DNA from: an uncultured Olsenella sp.
Lineage (GTDB): Bacteria; Actinomycetota; Coriobacteriia; Coriobacteriales; Atopobiaceae
Assembly (NCBI GenBank): GCA_900548775.1
Contig: URLM01000005.1
Coordinates: 12,279 to 76,278 of the forward strand
DNA: 64,000 nucleotides
Direction of reading: 5' to 3'
Of the stretch, positions 26,740 to 35,161 are shown piece by piece (the first letter of the stretch is position 1; the number at the start of each line of letters is the position of its first letter). The translations under genes and the position numbers were made by a program. The notes below the pieces were generated by a model, which saw nothing but the letters and a program-made list of their open reading frames with translations, had not been told where the DNA came from and made no database searches.

Positions 26740-27435
26740 ATGTACATGAGACAAGCTAGCGAAGAGAACCCCCTGTGGCCACCGAGCTTCTCGGCGGCCA
26801 TCTTTGACTTCGACGACACCCTCGCCCTCACACACGACCTCTGGCGCCAGGTCGACATGGCCTTTCTGGGTGCTCGTGGCATCCGCTACACCCCAGACGT
26901 GGGAAGGACCCTCACCACGCTCGGCTTCGCGGGAGGCGCTCGATGGTGCATCGAGCGCTATGGACTCGAGGAGACAGTCGAGGAGATCTGCGACGAGTGG
27001 AACGCCATGGGTCGCGCGCTCTATGCGACGAAGGTGCGCCTGCGACCAGGCGCCCGCGAGTACCTAGCCGCCCTCAGAAGCGCAGGTGTCCCCATTGCGC
27101 TCGCCACGACAAACGACCCGGACGTCCTTGCGTCCATGAGGAGAAACGTCGACGTCTACACCCTCTTCGATGCGGTCGTCTGCGCCAGGGAGGTCGGCTG
27201 CGGCAAGGACCGGCCAGACATCTACCTCGAGGCTGCCAGGCGCATCTCGGCCCAGCCAAAGGGCTGCATGGTCTTCGAGGACCTTCTCCAGGGCATCTGC
27301 TCTGCCAAGCGAGCTGGCATGCGGACCTGCGCGGTTCTCAGCGACAACCCCCTCCAAAACGCGCGAGAGGTCGTGGATACAGCGGGTTGTGCCATCGCAA
27401 GCTGGCGAGAAGCCCTTGGCGACGACAAGCGCTAG
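26740..27435 (+). CDS. HAD-superfamily hydrolase (beta-phosphoglucomutase/phosphatase-like)
   Basis: 231 residues. The nucleophile motif is AIFDFDDTLALT, followed by a helical cap, IALATTNDPD (motif II), a lysine in CGKDRPDIY (motif III) and MVFEDLLQGICSAKRAGM (motif IV). The order and FEDLLQG resemble the phosphatase/beta-phosphoglucomutase branch. ATG 26740 has only a weak GAAAG upstream; ATG 26749 is an alternative. It is divergent from the autolysin gene across 86 bp. Confidence 0.85.
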   Translation: MYMRQASEENPLWPPSFSAAIFDFDDTLALTHDLWRQVDMAFLGARGIRYTPDVGRTLTTLGFAGGARWCIERYGLEETVEEICDEWNAMGRALYATKVRLRPGAREYLAALRSAGVPIALATTNDPDVLASMRRNVDVYTLFDAVVCAREVGCGKDRPDIYLEAARRISAQPKGCMVFEDLLQGICSAKRAGMRTCAVLSDNPLQNAREVVDTAGCAIASWREALGDDKR

Positions 27436-27524
27436 CCACTATTTTGCGAACGGCGCCCATATGTCTGGAAGCGGCCATTGATTACTACTTGGGGATTTAT
27501 GGGCTATCAGCAGAACCGTTGAGG

Positions 27525-27613
27525 TAATATAGCACCCGTGGCTGTTGGGGCCACAAGGTATCGCGCGAGAGCGCAGCTTTTTGTCCTGCGGGGCAAAGAA
27601 AGAAAGGCACGAC
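27525..27613 (+). promoter_or_regulatory. Probable -10 box and structured leader of the cold-shock gene
   Basis: TAATAT at 27525-27530 is a good -10, but no clear -35 is visible 17 bp upstream. The leader of about 75 bases contains a small hairpin (GTGGC...GCCAC, 27538-27554) and GAAAGAAAGG before the start codon. Cold-shock genes commonly use structured leaders for temperature-dependent translation; that is an analogy. Confidence 0.45.
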
Positions 27614-27817
27614 ATGGCAAAGGGTACTGTTAAGTGGTTCAACCCCGACAAGGGCTATGGCTTCATCTCTCGTGAGGATGGCGACGACCTGTTCGTCCAC
27701 TACTCCGAGATCCAGATGGACGGCTTCAAGACCCTGGACGAGGGCCAGGCTGTCGAGTTTGACATCACCACCGGCCAGAACGGCAAGCTCCAGGCTTCCA
27801 ACGTCCGCAAGCTCTAG
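27614..27817 (+). CDS. cspA: Cold-shock protein, CspA family
   Basis: 67-residue single OB-fold RNA/DNA chaperone. Both RNA-binding motifs are intact: RNP1 as KGYGFIS and RNP2 as DLFVHYS, after the canonical MAKGTVKWFNPDKG. Length is standard. AAAGAAAGG lies upstream and a strong intrinsic terminator follows, so it is a single-gene transcription unit. Confidence 0.97.
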   Translation: MAKGTVKWFNPDKGYGFISREDGDDLFVHYSEIQMDGFKTLDEGQAVEFDITTGQNGKLQASNVRKL

Positions 27818-27862
27818 TTCATAGCCCATCACATACCCCTCTTGGGGGCTCATGGGACTTGG

Positions 27863-27892
27863 CTCCCCCGCCTTGTGCGGGGGAGTTTTTTT
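27863..27892 (+). terminator. Rho-independent terminator after the cold-shock gene
   Basis: Perfect 9-pair stem CTCCCCCGC (27863-27871) / GCGGGGGAG (27877-27885) with a 5-base loop and seven T residues (27886-27892). Confidence 0.95.
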
Positions 27893-27981
27893 GAGAAAGC
27901 GAGTGGCCACCAAATGCGAGGACGCGCTGCTATACCATAGGATGACGTGCGTAGAACGACCGGACGAGAGGAAAGGCGACT

Positions 27982-28662
27982 GTGAGAGTCCTCGCCATCG
28001 TGCCTGCCTACAACGAGGAGGAGTGCCTCGCCAACACCGTGCGGGAGTTGACCGAAACCTGCTCGGACGTTGACTACCTCGTCGTCAACGACGGTTCGAG
28101 CGACGCCACCCCGCGCATCTGCGACGAGCTGGCGCTCAACCATATCGACCTGCCCGTGAACTGCGGCCTGACCTCTGCCGTCAAGGCAGGGATGAAGTAT
28201 GCCCTGCGCCATGGCTACGATGCCGCCATACAGATCGACTCGGACGGACAGCACATGCCCGAGTACATCCCCGTCATGGCAAAGGCCATGGAGAGCGAAG
28301 GCGCGGACGTGGTCATTGCCTCCCGCAACCTGGCAGGGGGCGGCGCCGAGGGTGCGCGCGGCGCGGGAGCCAAGCTCATCACCGGGTTCATTCGCCAGAC
28401 GACGGGCGCGACCATCACCGACCCGACCTCTGGAATGCGCATGTACAACCGTGCGATGGTCGAGAAGCTGGCCCGGGGGTTCGACCTTGCGCCCGAGCCG
28501 GACACGATCGCGCTCTTCATCCGCAGGGGGGCCAAGGTCGTGGAGGTCCCCGCCAAGATGCGCGAGCGCCAGGGTGGCACGAGCTACCTGCACTTCATGT
28601 CCTCGATTGCCTACATGGCGCGCACGTGCCTCTCGATCCTGCTCTTCCAGTGGTTTAGATAG
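27982..28662 (+). CDS. Family 2 glycosyltransferase (dolichol-phosphate-mannose-synthase-like)
   Basis: 226-residue GT-A enzyme. RVLAIVPAYNEEE opens the nucleotide-sugar fold, VVNDGSSD and IDSDGQH supply the metal-binding acids, and SRNLAGGGAEGARG fits the polyprenyl-phosphate glycosyltransferase group. The start is GTG after GAGAGGAAAGG. It is followed after 8 bp by a DUF2304 membrane protein, a common pair. It probably loads a sugar onto a lipid carrier for surface polysaccharide assembly. Confidence 0.9.
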   Translation: MRVLAIVPAYNEEECLANTVRELTETCSDVDYLVVNDGSSDATPRICDELALNHIDLPVNCGLTSAVKAGMKYALRHGYDAAIQIDSDGQHMPEYIPVMAKAMESEGADVVIASRNLAGGGAEGARGAGAKLITGFIRQTTGATITDPTSGMRMYNRAMVEKLARGFDLAPEPDTIALFIRRGAKVVEVPAKMRERQGGTSYLHFMSSIAYMARTCLSILLFQWFR

Positions 28663-28670
28663 GACCCGCC

Positions 28671-29027
28671 ATGTCCATTGTTCTCCGCATCGTCCTCATC
28701 CTCGGAGCGCTCCTGGCGCTCTCGATCGTCGTGCGCAAGGTGAGGAAGTCAAAGATCTGCATCGCAGACTCCGTCTACTGGGTCTGTGCCGCCGTGCTTC
28801 TTCTCGTTCTCGCGATCTTTCCCGGCATCGCGTTCTTCTTCTCTGGCCTGCTGGGGTTCCTCTCGCCGAGCAACTTCGTGTTCGTCGTGGTCATTGCCCT
28901 CATGCTGCTCAAGCTCTTCAACCTTGCATGCGACGTCTCGCGTCTCACGGACAATGTCGAGCAGCTCTCGCAGGAGCTTGCCCTGAGCAAGAAGGAACTC
29001 GAGGACGAGGGGCACGACAAGGACTAG
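28671..29027 (+). CDS. DUF2304 small membrane protein
   Basis: 118 residues with three hydrophobic segments (about 3-20, 38-56, 64-84) and a C-terminal coiled-coil-like tail (LTDNVEQLSQELALSKKELE). DUF2304 proteins are regularly encoded directly after GT2 enzymes of this kind and are thought to be membrane partners. Function is otherwise unknown. Confidence 0.88.
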   Translation: MSIVLRIVLILGALLALSIVVRKVRKSKICIADSVYWVCAAVLLLVLAIFPGIAFFFSGLLGFLSPSNFVFVVVIALMLLKLFNLACDVSRLTDNVEQLSQELALSKKELEDEGHDKD

Positions 29028-29049
29028 CAGCCGGCCTGGCCCTTGGCTC

Positions 29050-29910
29050 CTACTCCCCCATCACGTTGACGCCGTCCCCAAAGTCGAGGACGCGGGGGAG
29101 GTGGGTGTAGCGCGCCTCGGCAGGCGGAAGCTCGTGGTAGTCACCGTAGAGCGTATGCAGGTAGGTATCGCAGTCATGCGGGGCCCTCAGGGTCATCCCG
29201 TCAAAGGCGATGTCTCTCGTGGGAAAGAGCGTCGACGTGTCATGGGCCCCGTCGAGGGGGTATGTGGCGTTGAACCAACGCTCTGAGGGCACCTCGGGCC
29301 GAGCCGCCTCCACCAGCTTTGCGGCAAGCTCCTGCGGCTTCCATGTATGCGCGATGGTGTGATGGACGACGGAGCACGCCGTGGCCTTGAGGCCCCGAAG
29401 CGAGGTGTTGAGGGGAATCTTGGGATGGGCAATGCCATGGAGGTAGCTCATGCGCTGGAGCCTGAGGCACGTGGCCTTCTGGGACCGGGCGCGAGCTGGG
29501 TCGGCGTCCTCGCGGAAGAACGGGAACACATCGAGGAATATTGCCTGTCTGCAGTCAGCCTCCATGGAGACCTCGTCGATGAAGCGCGTTCCGTCGAGAA
29601 AGACCTTCGTCCAGAGCGAGGTGAGACCCGGTGTGCTCTCGCACGTGGCAAGCGAGAACCCCTTGGGAAGCGCTTTGGGGGCAACGGCAAGGAAGCGCTG
29701 GTAGTCCTCATAGGCCATGCCAATGTCGGTGTCATCGTCCCAGGGTATGAAGCCCCCGTGGCGGACGGCCCCCAGGCAGGTGCCGGAATCGACGAAGTAG
29801 TCGATGCCGTTCTCGCGGCAGAGCGCGTCGACGACGCCAAGGATCTTGCGCTCCGCCTCCTGCAGGCGCTCGAGGGCACCTTCGGGATATGGCCGAAACT
29901 CGTCGTCCAT
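29050..29910 (-). CDS. LicD-family phosphotransferase, first copy
   Basis: 286-residue member of the LicD family, which transfers phosphocholine or similar groups from CDP-linked donors to surface glycans. The active-site signature is VDSGTCLGAVRHGGFIPW followed by DDDTDIGM; the acidic cluster binds metal. GGAAGGGAAG precedes ATG 29910. It lies downstream of a flippase and a glycosyltransferase on the same strand, with palindrome copy 4 between flippase and licD. The flippase-licD neighbourhood recalls the pneumococcal tacF-licD1-licD2 locus. Confidence 0.9.
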   Translation of the reverse strand: MDDEFRPYPEGALERLQEAERKILGVVDALCRENGIDYFVDSGTCLGAVRHGGFIPWDDDTDIGMAYEDYQRFLAVAPKALPKGFSLATCESTPGLTSLWTKVFLDGTRFIDEVSMEADCRQAIFLDVFPFFREDADPARARSQKATCLRLQRMSYLHGIAHPKIPLNTSLRGLKATACSVVHHTIAHTWKPQELAAKLVEAARPEVPSERWFNATYPLDGAHDTSTLFPTRDIAFDGMTLRAPHDCDTYLHTLYGDYHELPPAEARYTHLPRVLDFGDGVNVMGE

Positions 29911-29927
29911 CTTCTTCCCTTCCTTGG

Positions 29928-29956
29928 CGAGACAAAGGGACTGTCCCTTTGTCTCA
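29928..29956. repeat. Dispersed palindrome, copy 4
   Basis: Arms (C)GAGACAAAGGGA (29928-29940) and TCCCTTTGTCTCA (29944-29956) around CTG. The right TCA is the TGA stop of the minus-strand flippase gene. The left tip reads CGA instead of TGA and lies in the licD leader, where no stop is needed. Confidence 0.9.
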
Positions 29957-31183
29957 TTCCGAGTCGATCTTCTTGCAGTCACGCACGAAGAAGACAACCA
30001 GTGAGAGAACAGCCATGAGGTAGGAGCCAACGCCTACCCAGCTTACGCCGTTCATGCTGAAGAGGTTCACCATGGGAACGGTGATCACGAGCGAGACCAC
30101 GGTAGCGATCACGTTCCCGAGGAAGCTCGCCTTGTAGTCTCTGAGCGAGAGCAACAGGTCGTTCATGAACCAGGCGAAGGCAGTCACGAAGGTGCAGAGC
30201 ACGGCCGGCCCAAGGAGGTAGCTGTACTCGACAATCTCCTGGCCGTAGAGCAGGGCGAGCACCCACTCCCCAAAGATGAGTATGAGAGCCGAGAAGGCCA
30301 CGGTAATGCCAACGATCCCCTCGATGGTGCGCCTGAAGAGCTTGAGCGCCGATGCCTTGTCGTCCTTGAAGCGCTGGGCGAACTCGCCCATGAGGGGACT
30401 GTAGATGTAGGTGGCGCCCATCTGGACGATGGTCGCGGGGGATGCCACCGAGGAGTAGATGCCCAGGGCCGCCGTGCTCACGCTTGCCGCAAGGTACTGC
30501 TTGGGCACGGTTAGAACGGCGCTCGAGCACACCTGGGCTATTACGAGAGGCAGGAGCGTGGCAAGCGTGCGGGCAGCAGAGCGCAGGTCGATGACTGGCC
30601 TGGTGGACTCAAAGCCCCGTGCTCGCGGCATGTCATAGGCAAAGCAGATCGCCAGAGTCGAGACGGCCATGGAGGCGCAGGCGAGCACCAGTGAGTCCGA
30701 GAGCCACAGCACTGCCGAGAAGAGGGCGAGGTTGGAGATGCCCTGCATCATATACGAGCGCCCGATGTAGTCCATGCGCAGGTGGCGCTGGTCTATTGCG
30801 TGGAGACCCTCGATGAAGTTGGCGGCGAGCGATGACACCAGGTAGGCGACAATCGCCGGCACGGCATCAAATGAGCACGTGATAATTGCATAGATGGTGC
30901 CCGCCACGAAGGCGAGGACGCTCGTGAGAAGGCGCAGGCCCACGTACTCGCCAGAGCTATGCTCGCCACGCACGTCGGTCACCTGAACCGTGCGAAGGCG
31001 AAAGTCCGCGAAGGGGGCCACGAGGTTCGAGACGGACATGGCAAGCGAGAGGGCGCCCGCCGCGTCAAAGCCGTGCGAGAGGCGCACCACGGCGATGGTG
31101 ACGAGGTAGTTGCAGCCAAGGCGGACGATCGAGCCCGCAGAGTTCCATGCGATGTTCTTCTTGAGCGAGAGGCCCTCAGCCAT
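29954..31183 (-). CDS. Polysaccharide flippase (Wzx/TacF-like, MOP superfamily)
   Basis: 409-residue membrane protein with about twelve hydrophobic segments, opening with SLKKNIAWNSAGSIVRLGCNYL, the usual start of oligosaccharide flippases. It is a little shorter than typical. GGGAGGTCCA precedes ATG 31183, which overlaps the upstream glycosyltransferase by 8 bases. It should flip a lipid-linked repeat unit. Its place beside licD suggests the cargo carries a LicD-added phospho-amine, as for TacF. Confidence 0.88.
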   Translation of the reverse strand: MAEGLSLKKNIAWNSAGSIVRLGCNYLVTIAVVRLSHGFDAAGALSLAMSVSNLVAPFADFRLRTVQVTDVRGEHSSGEYVGLRLLTSVLAFVAGTIYAIITCSFDAVPAIVAYLVSSLAANFIEGLHAIDQRHLRMDYIGRSYMMQGISNLALFSAVLWLSDSLVLACASMAVSTLAICFAYDMPRARGFESTRPVIDLRSAARTLATLLPLVIAQVCSSAVLTVPKQYLAASVSTAALGIYSSVASPATIVQMGATYIYSPLMGEFAQRFKDDKASALKLFRRTIEGIVGITVAFSALILIFGEWVLALLYGQEIVEYSYLLGPAVLCTFVTAFAWFMNDLLLSLRDYKASFLGNVIATVVSLVITVPMVNLFSMNGVSWVGVGSYLMAVLSLVVFFVRDCKKIDSE

Positions 31184-32060
31184 TGGACCTCCCCCCAAAG
31201 ATGGTGTGGAACGCAAGGGTTGCCGGAAGCTCGCACAAGGCGGCGATCAGCTTGTTGGGAGCCTTCGAGATGCCGTGCTTCTCGCCTGACATGCGGCAGC
31301 CGACAAGGTAGAGCGTGGTCTCCCGGAACTTCCCCACAAGCGTCTGCGTGCGCTGCGCGCAATAGAGCTTGTGCTTGCGATAGCCGATGGGGTTCTCGCG
31401 CGCGTTCTTCGCAAAGTTCTTCGTGAGTCCGTCGGGAAGGTAATGGCAGATGGTGAGAATGGTGTTATCGGTCCTCATGAGGTAGCGCTCGTCGAGACGA
31501 TAGTAGACGGAGGTCTCGGCAATGAACTTCTCTCCAGGCGCAACGTCATAGGGGTACTGACGAAGCACGTCCGTCTTGTGGATGAGCGAGGTGTCCCCGG
31601 CAAAGTGGTACTTCTCGAAGAGGTCCCAGTACTTGACCTCGGTGACGCCGTCGGGAATCCAGGTGACCATCGGCGTATGCTCGTCGGTGCCTCTGAGCGC
31701 GACGATTCCGGCTATGCGGCTGTCATCGCGAATCTGCTCGTAGTCCTCGACGATGCGCACAACGGCACCGGGAACCAGGTGGTCATCGGAGTCGACGACA
31801 AAGAACAGCGGGCACTCGCAGAGCTCGACGCCCGTGTTGATTGCCCGGGGCTTCCCACCGTTTTCCTTGTGGACGTAGGTTATGTCTACCTTTCCCTCCT
31901 CTTTCCAGGAGGCGACAAGGGAGCCGGTCTCGTCGGTAGAGCCATCGTCGACGATGAGCCACATGAAGTCCTGAGAGGTCTGGGAGACGAGGCTCTCGTA
32001 GAGTGCGGGAAGGATGTAGGCACGGTTGTATGTTGGCGTGAAGACGCAGACTGTTTTCAT
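31176..32060 (-). CDS. Family 2 glycosyltransferase
   Basis: 294-residue GT-A enzyme: VCVFTPTYNRAYILPALYESL at the start, LIVDDGSTDET, and the DxDD metal site VVDSDDHLVPGA. It is the first gene of a minus-strand trio (glycosyltransferase, flippase, LicD), overlapping the flippase gene by 8 bases. It probably adds a sugar to the repeat unit of the same polymer. Confidence 0.9.
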   Translation of the reverse strand: MKTVCVFTPTYNRAYILPALYESLVSQTSQDFMWLIVDDGSTDETGSLVASWKEEGKVDITYVHKENGGKPRAINTGVELCECPLFFVVDSDDHLVPGAVVRIVEDYEQIRDDSRIAGIVALRGTDEHTPMVTWIPDGVTEVKYWDLFEKYHFAGDTSLIHKTDVLRQYPYDVAPGEKFIAETSVYYRLDERYLMRTDNTILTICHYLPDGLTKNFAKNARENPIGYRKHKLYCAQRTQTLVGKFRETTLYLVGCRMSGEKHGISKAPNKLIAALCELPATLAFHTIFGGRSNG

Positions 32061-32259
32061 GCGATTGCTCCGGTAGGCAACAGAATGCGCAAGGCGATTG
32101 CGCGTGCATCAGACTATTCTTGCATGCGTTGCCGGAGACAGTGCGCCGCCCATCAACCAACCGGAAAATAACCAGAGACTCGCTTTGCATCTGGGGTGAG
32201 CCGGTAACGGAGAGCTTACAATCGACCATACAGTCTGCGGCAATCTGAACGGGGACGAG

Positions 32260-33060
32260 ATGGGACAGGGACGCATCGACAACGACGAGATGAAGGCCAT
32301 CGAGCTCGACATCATGCGAGAGCTCTACCGGGTGTGCCATGAGGAGAATCTGCACTGCGCCATGGCGTACGGCACGCTCCTGGGAGCGGTACGACACCAC
32401 GGCTTCATCCCCTGGGACGACGACATCGACCTCATCATGCCGCGAGATGACTACGAGCGCCTGCCCGAGGCGTTCGCGCGGCTTTCTTCCAAGCCCTACT
32501 ACAAGATCATCTGGTACCGCGACCGCTCCTCCATCTACCCCTTCATCAAGGTCGTGGACACGCGCACCGAGGTCATCGAGCACTATGTCGACGAGCGATG
32601 GTGCCGCACCGGCGTCTGGGTCGACGTATTCCCCATAGACGGGATTGGGTCAAGCGACAAGCCCTTCGAGGAGATAGGAAAGCTCAGGCGTAAGTATGAC
32701 TATCTGACCGCAAACGTCCATGAGGGTTCCTCGACCATAAGCCTTCTGGGGAAGCGCGTGCTCAAGGCGGTGATGCCCAAGGAGGATATCTACCTGATAG
32801 CCCTGCACATTGATGACATCGCCCGAGCCATACCGCTTGGCGAAAGCGAGGAGGTTGCCCAGCTTGCCTGGCCATTCGGGGCGAGCGAGCGCATGCCTCG
32901 CTCGATCGTCTTCGATACCTGCCCATACGACTTCGAGGGCGAGCAGTTCGATGGCCCACGGGACTTTGACCTCTACCTCACCCGCCTGTACGGTGACTAC
33001 ATGACCCCTCCCCCCGAGGACAAGCGCATGCCCCACTACGTGGACGCTCGCTGGGTGTAG
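32260..33060 (+). CDS. LicD-family phosphotransferase, second copy
   Basis: 266 residues. The catalytic region reads AYGTLLGAVRHHGFIPW followed by DDDIDLIM. It is divergent from the GT2-flippase-LicD operon and convergent with the GT4 gene. Two LicD enzymes with different acceptor specificity are known in pneumococcus, where they modify two sugars of the repeat unit; two different acceptors or donors are plausible here. GGGGACGAG precedes the ATG. Confidence 0.9.
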   Translation: MGQGRIDNDEMKAIELDIMRELYRVCHEENLHCAMAYGTLLGAVRHHGFIPWDDDIDLIMPRDDYERLPEAFARLSSKPYYKIIWYRDRSSIYPFIKVVDTRTEVIEHYVDERWCRTGVWVDVFPIDGIGSSDKPFEEIGKLRRKYDYLTANVHEGSSTISLLGKRVLKAVMPKEDIYLIALHIDDIARAIPLGESEEVAQLAWPFGASERMPRSIVFDTCPYDFEGEQFDGPRDFDLYLTRLYGDYMTPPPEDKRMPHYVDARWV

Positions 33061-33070
33061 CCGGTAGCAG

Positions 33071-33126
33071 CGGGTGCCTTGGCACCCGATACGCTCGCCG
33101 AGAAGGGGTTAGCTCTTCTCGGCGAG
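33071..33126. terminator. Two hairpins between convergent licD and GT4 genes
   Basis: The first is an 8-pair stem CGGGTGCC/GGCACCCG (33071-33088). The second is a perfect 12-pair stem CTCGCCGAGAAG (33094-33105) / CTTCTCGGCGAG (33115-33126) whose loop contains the TAA stop of the minus-strand GT4 gene. Neither has a T tract, so they may act as transcript 3'-end stabilisers or weak bidirectional terminators. Confidence 0.6.
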
Positions 33127-34257
33127 CTCAAATGCCCGTTCGAGCGCCTGGACAGTCCCCTGCCAGGAGAGGTTCTTCTCGACATGGGCGCGGAGCCCCA
33201 GCGAGCGAGCCGGCCCCCACGACTCTGCGACTTGCCGAATGCCTGCGGCCATCGACTTGGGCTCGCGGTCTGGCGTGATGCAGCCAAAGGTCTCCCCGTC
33301 CCCGCAAAGCACCTCGCGAGCGCCGCCCACATCCGGCACCACGCAGGGAACGCCCCAAGCGCCCGCTTCCAGAAGCGAGGTGCAGAAGCCTTCCGAGCGC
33401 GTGGGAAGGCAGAAGGTATTCGCCTGCGAGAGGAGCGCGGAGAGGTCCGGGTGGCAGAGGTTGCCCACCAGATGGGCATTGGTGGGAAGGTCGTGCTCGA
33501 GTTGTGGACGGAGCGCCCCCTCGCCCGCCAGCACGGCAACGTAGCGCTCGCCAAGCTCGCGCATTGCCTCGATGAGACGCTCGGGGCCCTTCTCGGGGGC
33601 CAGCCTGCCCACGAAGGCCACGAGCGTCTTGTCCTCGGGGATGCCGAGTTCTTTGCGGAAGTCCCTTCCCGAGGACTCCCCCCTGAACGAGGCGGCGTCA
33701 ATCGCGTTGGGAATGACTAGCTGCGTCTGTATCCCAAAGGTCGCAAGCCATGCGGCGCTCTTCTCGCTGATGCCGGCGAAGGTGGCCCCCAGCGAGACAT
33801 CGCGCGCGGTCATGTGGCGCTCCCACGCATGGGCGGCGGAATCGAGCGCTCCACCGCGACCAAAGGTGAGCCAGGCAGACCCATGGTCGAGAAGGACAGC
33901 CGGTAGGCCCCGCCGGCGAGCAAAGCGAAGGCCCGTGACGGAAGTGCCATAGAAACGGGTGTTCACGAGGACGCGGTCCACGCCGAGGCCCGAGACCGCA
34001 TCGAGCAACTGGCTCTCGTGGCTATCATGGCGCGAGAGCGGAAGTCTCCCGCCCATGAGCTGGACGCTGGGCAGCCGCACGATCCGGACACCGTCTGCCT
34101 GGACCTCGACCTCGTCCACGCCCTCACGCGCAGACGTCACCACGCAAACCCGGTCTCCACCGGAGACAAGCTGATGGGCAAGGTTCGCGGTGAACGTCTC
34201 GACGCCCCCCACGTGAGGGAGGTACTGGGCGGAGAAGATGGCGTACGTTTTCGACAT
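33109..34257 (-). CDS. Family 4 glycosyltransferase
   Basis: 382-residue GT-B retaining glycosyltransferase. The N-terminal acceptor loop is YLPHVGGVETF, the donor domain has FVGRLAPEKG, and the E-x7-E motif lies in TRSEGFCTSLLEAGAWGVP. There is no obvious ribosome site at ATG 34257, and only 9 bases separate it from the upstream cytidylyltransferase stop, suggesting coupled translation. It is the last gene of the importer-cytidylyltransferase operon, tying that operon to glycan synthesis. Confidence 0.9.
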   Translation of the reverse strand: MSKTYAIFSAQYLPHVGGVETFTANLAHQLVSGGDRVCVVTSAREGVDEVEVQADGVRIVRLPSVQLMGGRLPLSRHDSHESQLLDAVSGLGVDRVLVNTRFYGTSVTGLRFARRRGLPAVLLDHGSAWLTFGRGGALDSAAHAWERHMTARDVSLGATFAGISEKSAAWLATFGIQTQLVIPNAIDAASFRGESSGRDFRKELGIPEDKTLVAFVGRLAPEKGPERLIEAMRELGERYVAVLAGEGALRPQLEHDLPTNAHLVGNLCHPDLSALLSQANTFCLPTRSEGFCTSLLEAGAWGVPCVVPDVGGAREVLCGDGETFGCITPDREPKSMAAGIRQVAESWGPARSLGLRAHVEKNLSWQGTVQALERAFELAEKS

Positions 34258-34266
34258 GCGGCCAGT

Positions 34267-35154
34267 CTAGCAATCGTAGGTGGGATCGATGGCCTTGAGC
34301 TCGCGGAAGGAGTCGATCTCGGTCACGTCTGCAAGCGAGCACTCGCGCGCATAGACCTTGTACTTGTCCGCAAAGTACGTGAGAGGAGCCTCATCCCAGA
34401 AGCGTTCCTTGCCACCGGGCATCGCGAACGTTGCGGGAATGTCCTCCGCAAGCCTGGCACCATCCTCGGGCGTCCAGAAGGAGATGCCAACCATCTGCCA
34501 CACTCCGCCTTCGCCACCGATGCCCATGTGCTTGATGACGCCATTCTTGACCTGGAAGCACCAGTCGTCCGAGCGATCCATGGGAATGCCGAGGTAGTTA
34601 GAGCGGTCCTGGTACCGGGTGACGAGGTTGGGGCTTCTCAGGAGCAGGTCCGACTCAAAGACGTAGGCGCTCTGGAGAAGGTCCTTCGCCGCGACCATGC
34701 TCGAGATGTTGTTTGCCTCGTTGTAGAGGGGGTTGTCGATGAACTTGATGGTGGGGTACTTGTAGAGGAGCTGGTCGAACTGCTCGCCAAGATACCCGCG
34801 AACGACGTAGACCTCGGTGATGCCCGCCGCGTAGACTGCATCGAGGATGGTGTCGATGATGCGCTTGCCGCCAACGCGCACCAAGGGCTTGGGCGTGTTG
34901 AGCGTAACGGGCACCATACGTGAGCCAAAGCCCGCGGCGATGAGCACCGCGCGCTTCGCACGGAAGGGCTCCAGGGCCTCCAGCCCCTCGTCGGTCACGC
35001 TTCTGTTGGCAATGAACCCCAGGTCGGAGAGATTGGAAATCGCCTCGTTCACGCTGCCGACGGACATACCGGTCTGCGCCGCCAGGGCGCGCTGGGTTAG
35101 CGGAGCGGAAGCGGTGGCCATTGTCGAGAGGACGAGAAACTCCTTGTGCGTCAT
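34267..35154 (-). CDS. Winged-helix/cytidylyltransferase fusion (LicC-like)
   Basis: 295 residues. Residues 1 to about 65 form a MarR-like winged helix (LTQRALAAQTGMSVGSVNEA, then ISNLSDLGFIANRSVTDEG). Residues 66-295 are a nucleotidyltransferase (VLIAAGFGSRMVPVTLNTPK followed by PLVRVGGK), with NEANNISSM matching the LicC-type NN-S motif for CTP:phosphocholine cytidylyltransferases. GGGAGGT precedes the ATG. It is seven bases after the importer permease. It may activate a phospho-amine brought in by that importer and report on it through its own DNA-binding domain. The exact substrate is not readable. Confidence 0.82.
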   Translation of the reverse strand: MTHKEFLVLSTMATASAPLTQRALAAQTGMSVGSVNEAISNLSDLGFIANRSVTDEGLEALEPFRAKRAVLIAAGFGSRMVPVTLNTPKPLVRVGGKRIIDTILDAVYAAGITEVYVVRGYLGEQFDQLLYKYPTIKFIDNPLYNEANNISSMVAAKDLLQSAYVFESDLLLRSPNLVTRYQDRSNYLGIPMDRSDDWCFQVKNGVIKHMGIGGEGGVWQMVGISFWTPEDGARLAEDIPATFAMPGGKERFWDEAPLTYFADKYKVYARECSLADVTEIDSFRELKAIDPTYDC

Positions 35155-35161
35155 AAGCAGA

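Noticed and set aside
33071..33126. Riboswitch or regulatory RNA at the paired hairpins
   Set aside because: They lie between two convergent gene ends, one over a stop codon, so a 3'-end role is simpler.
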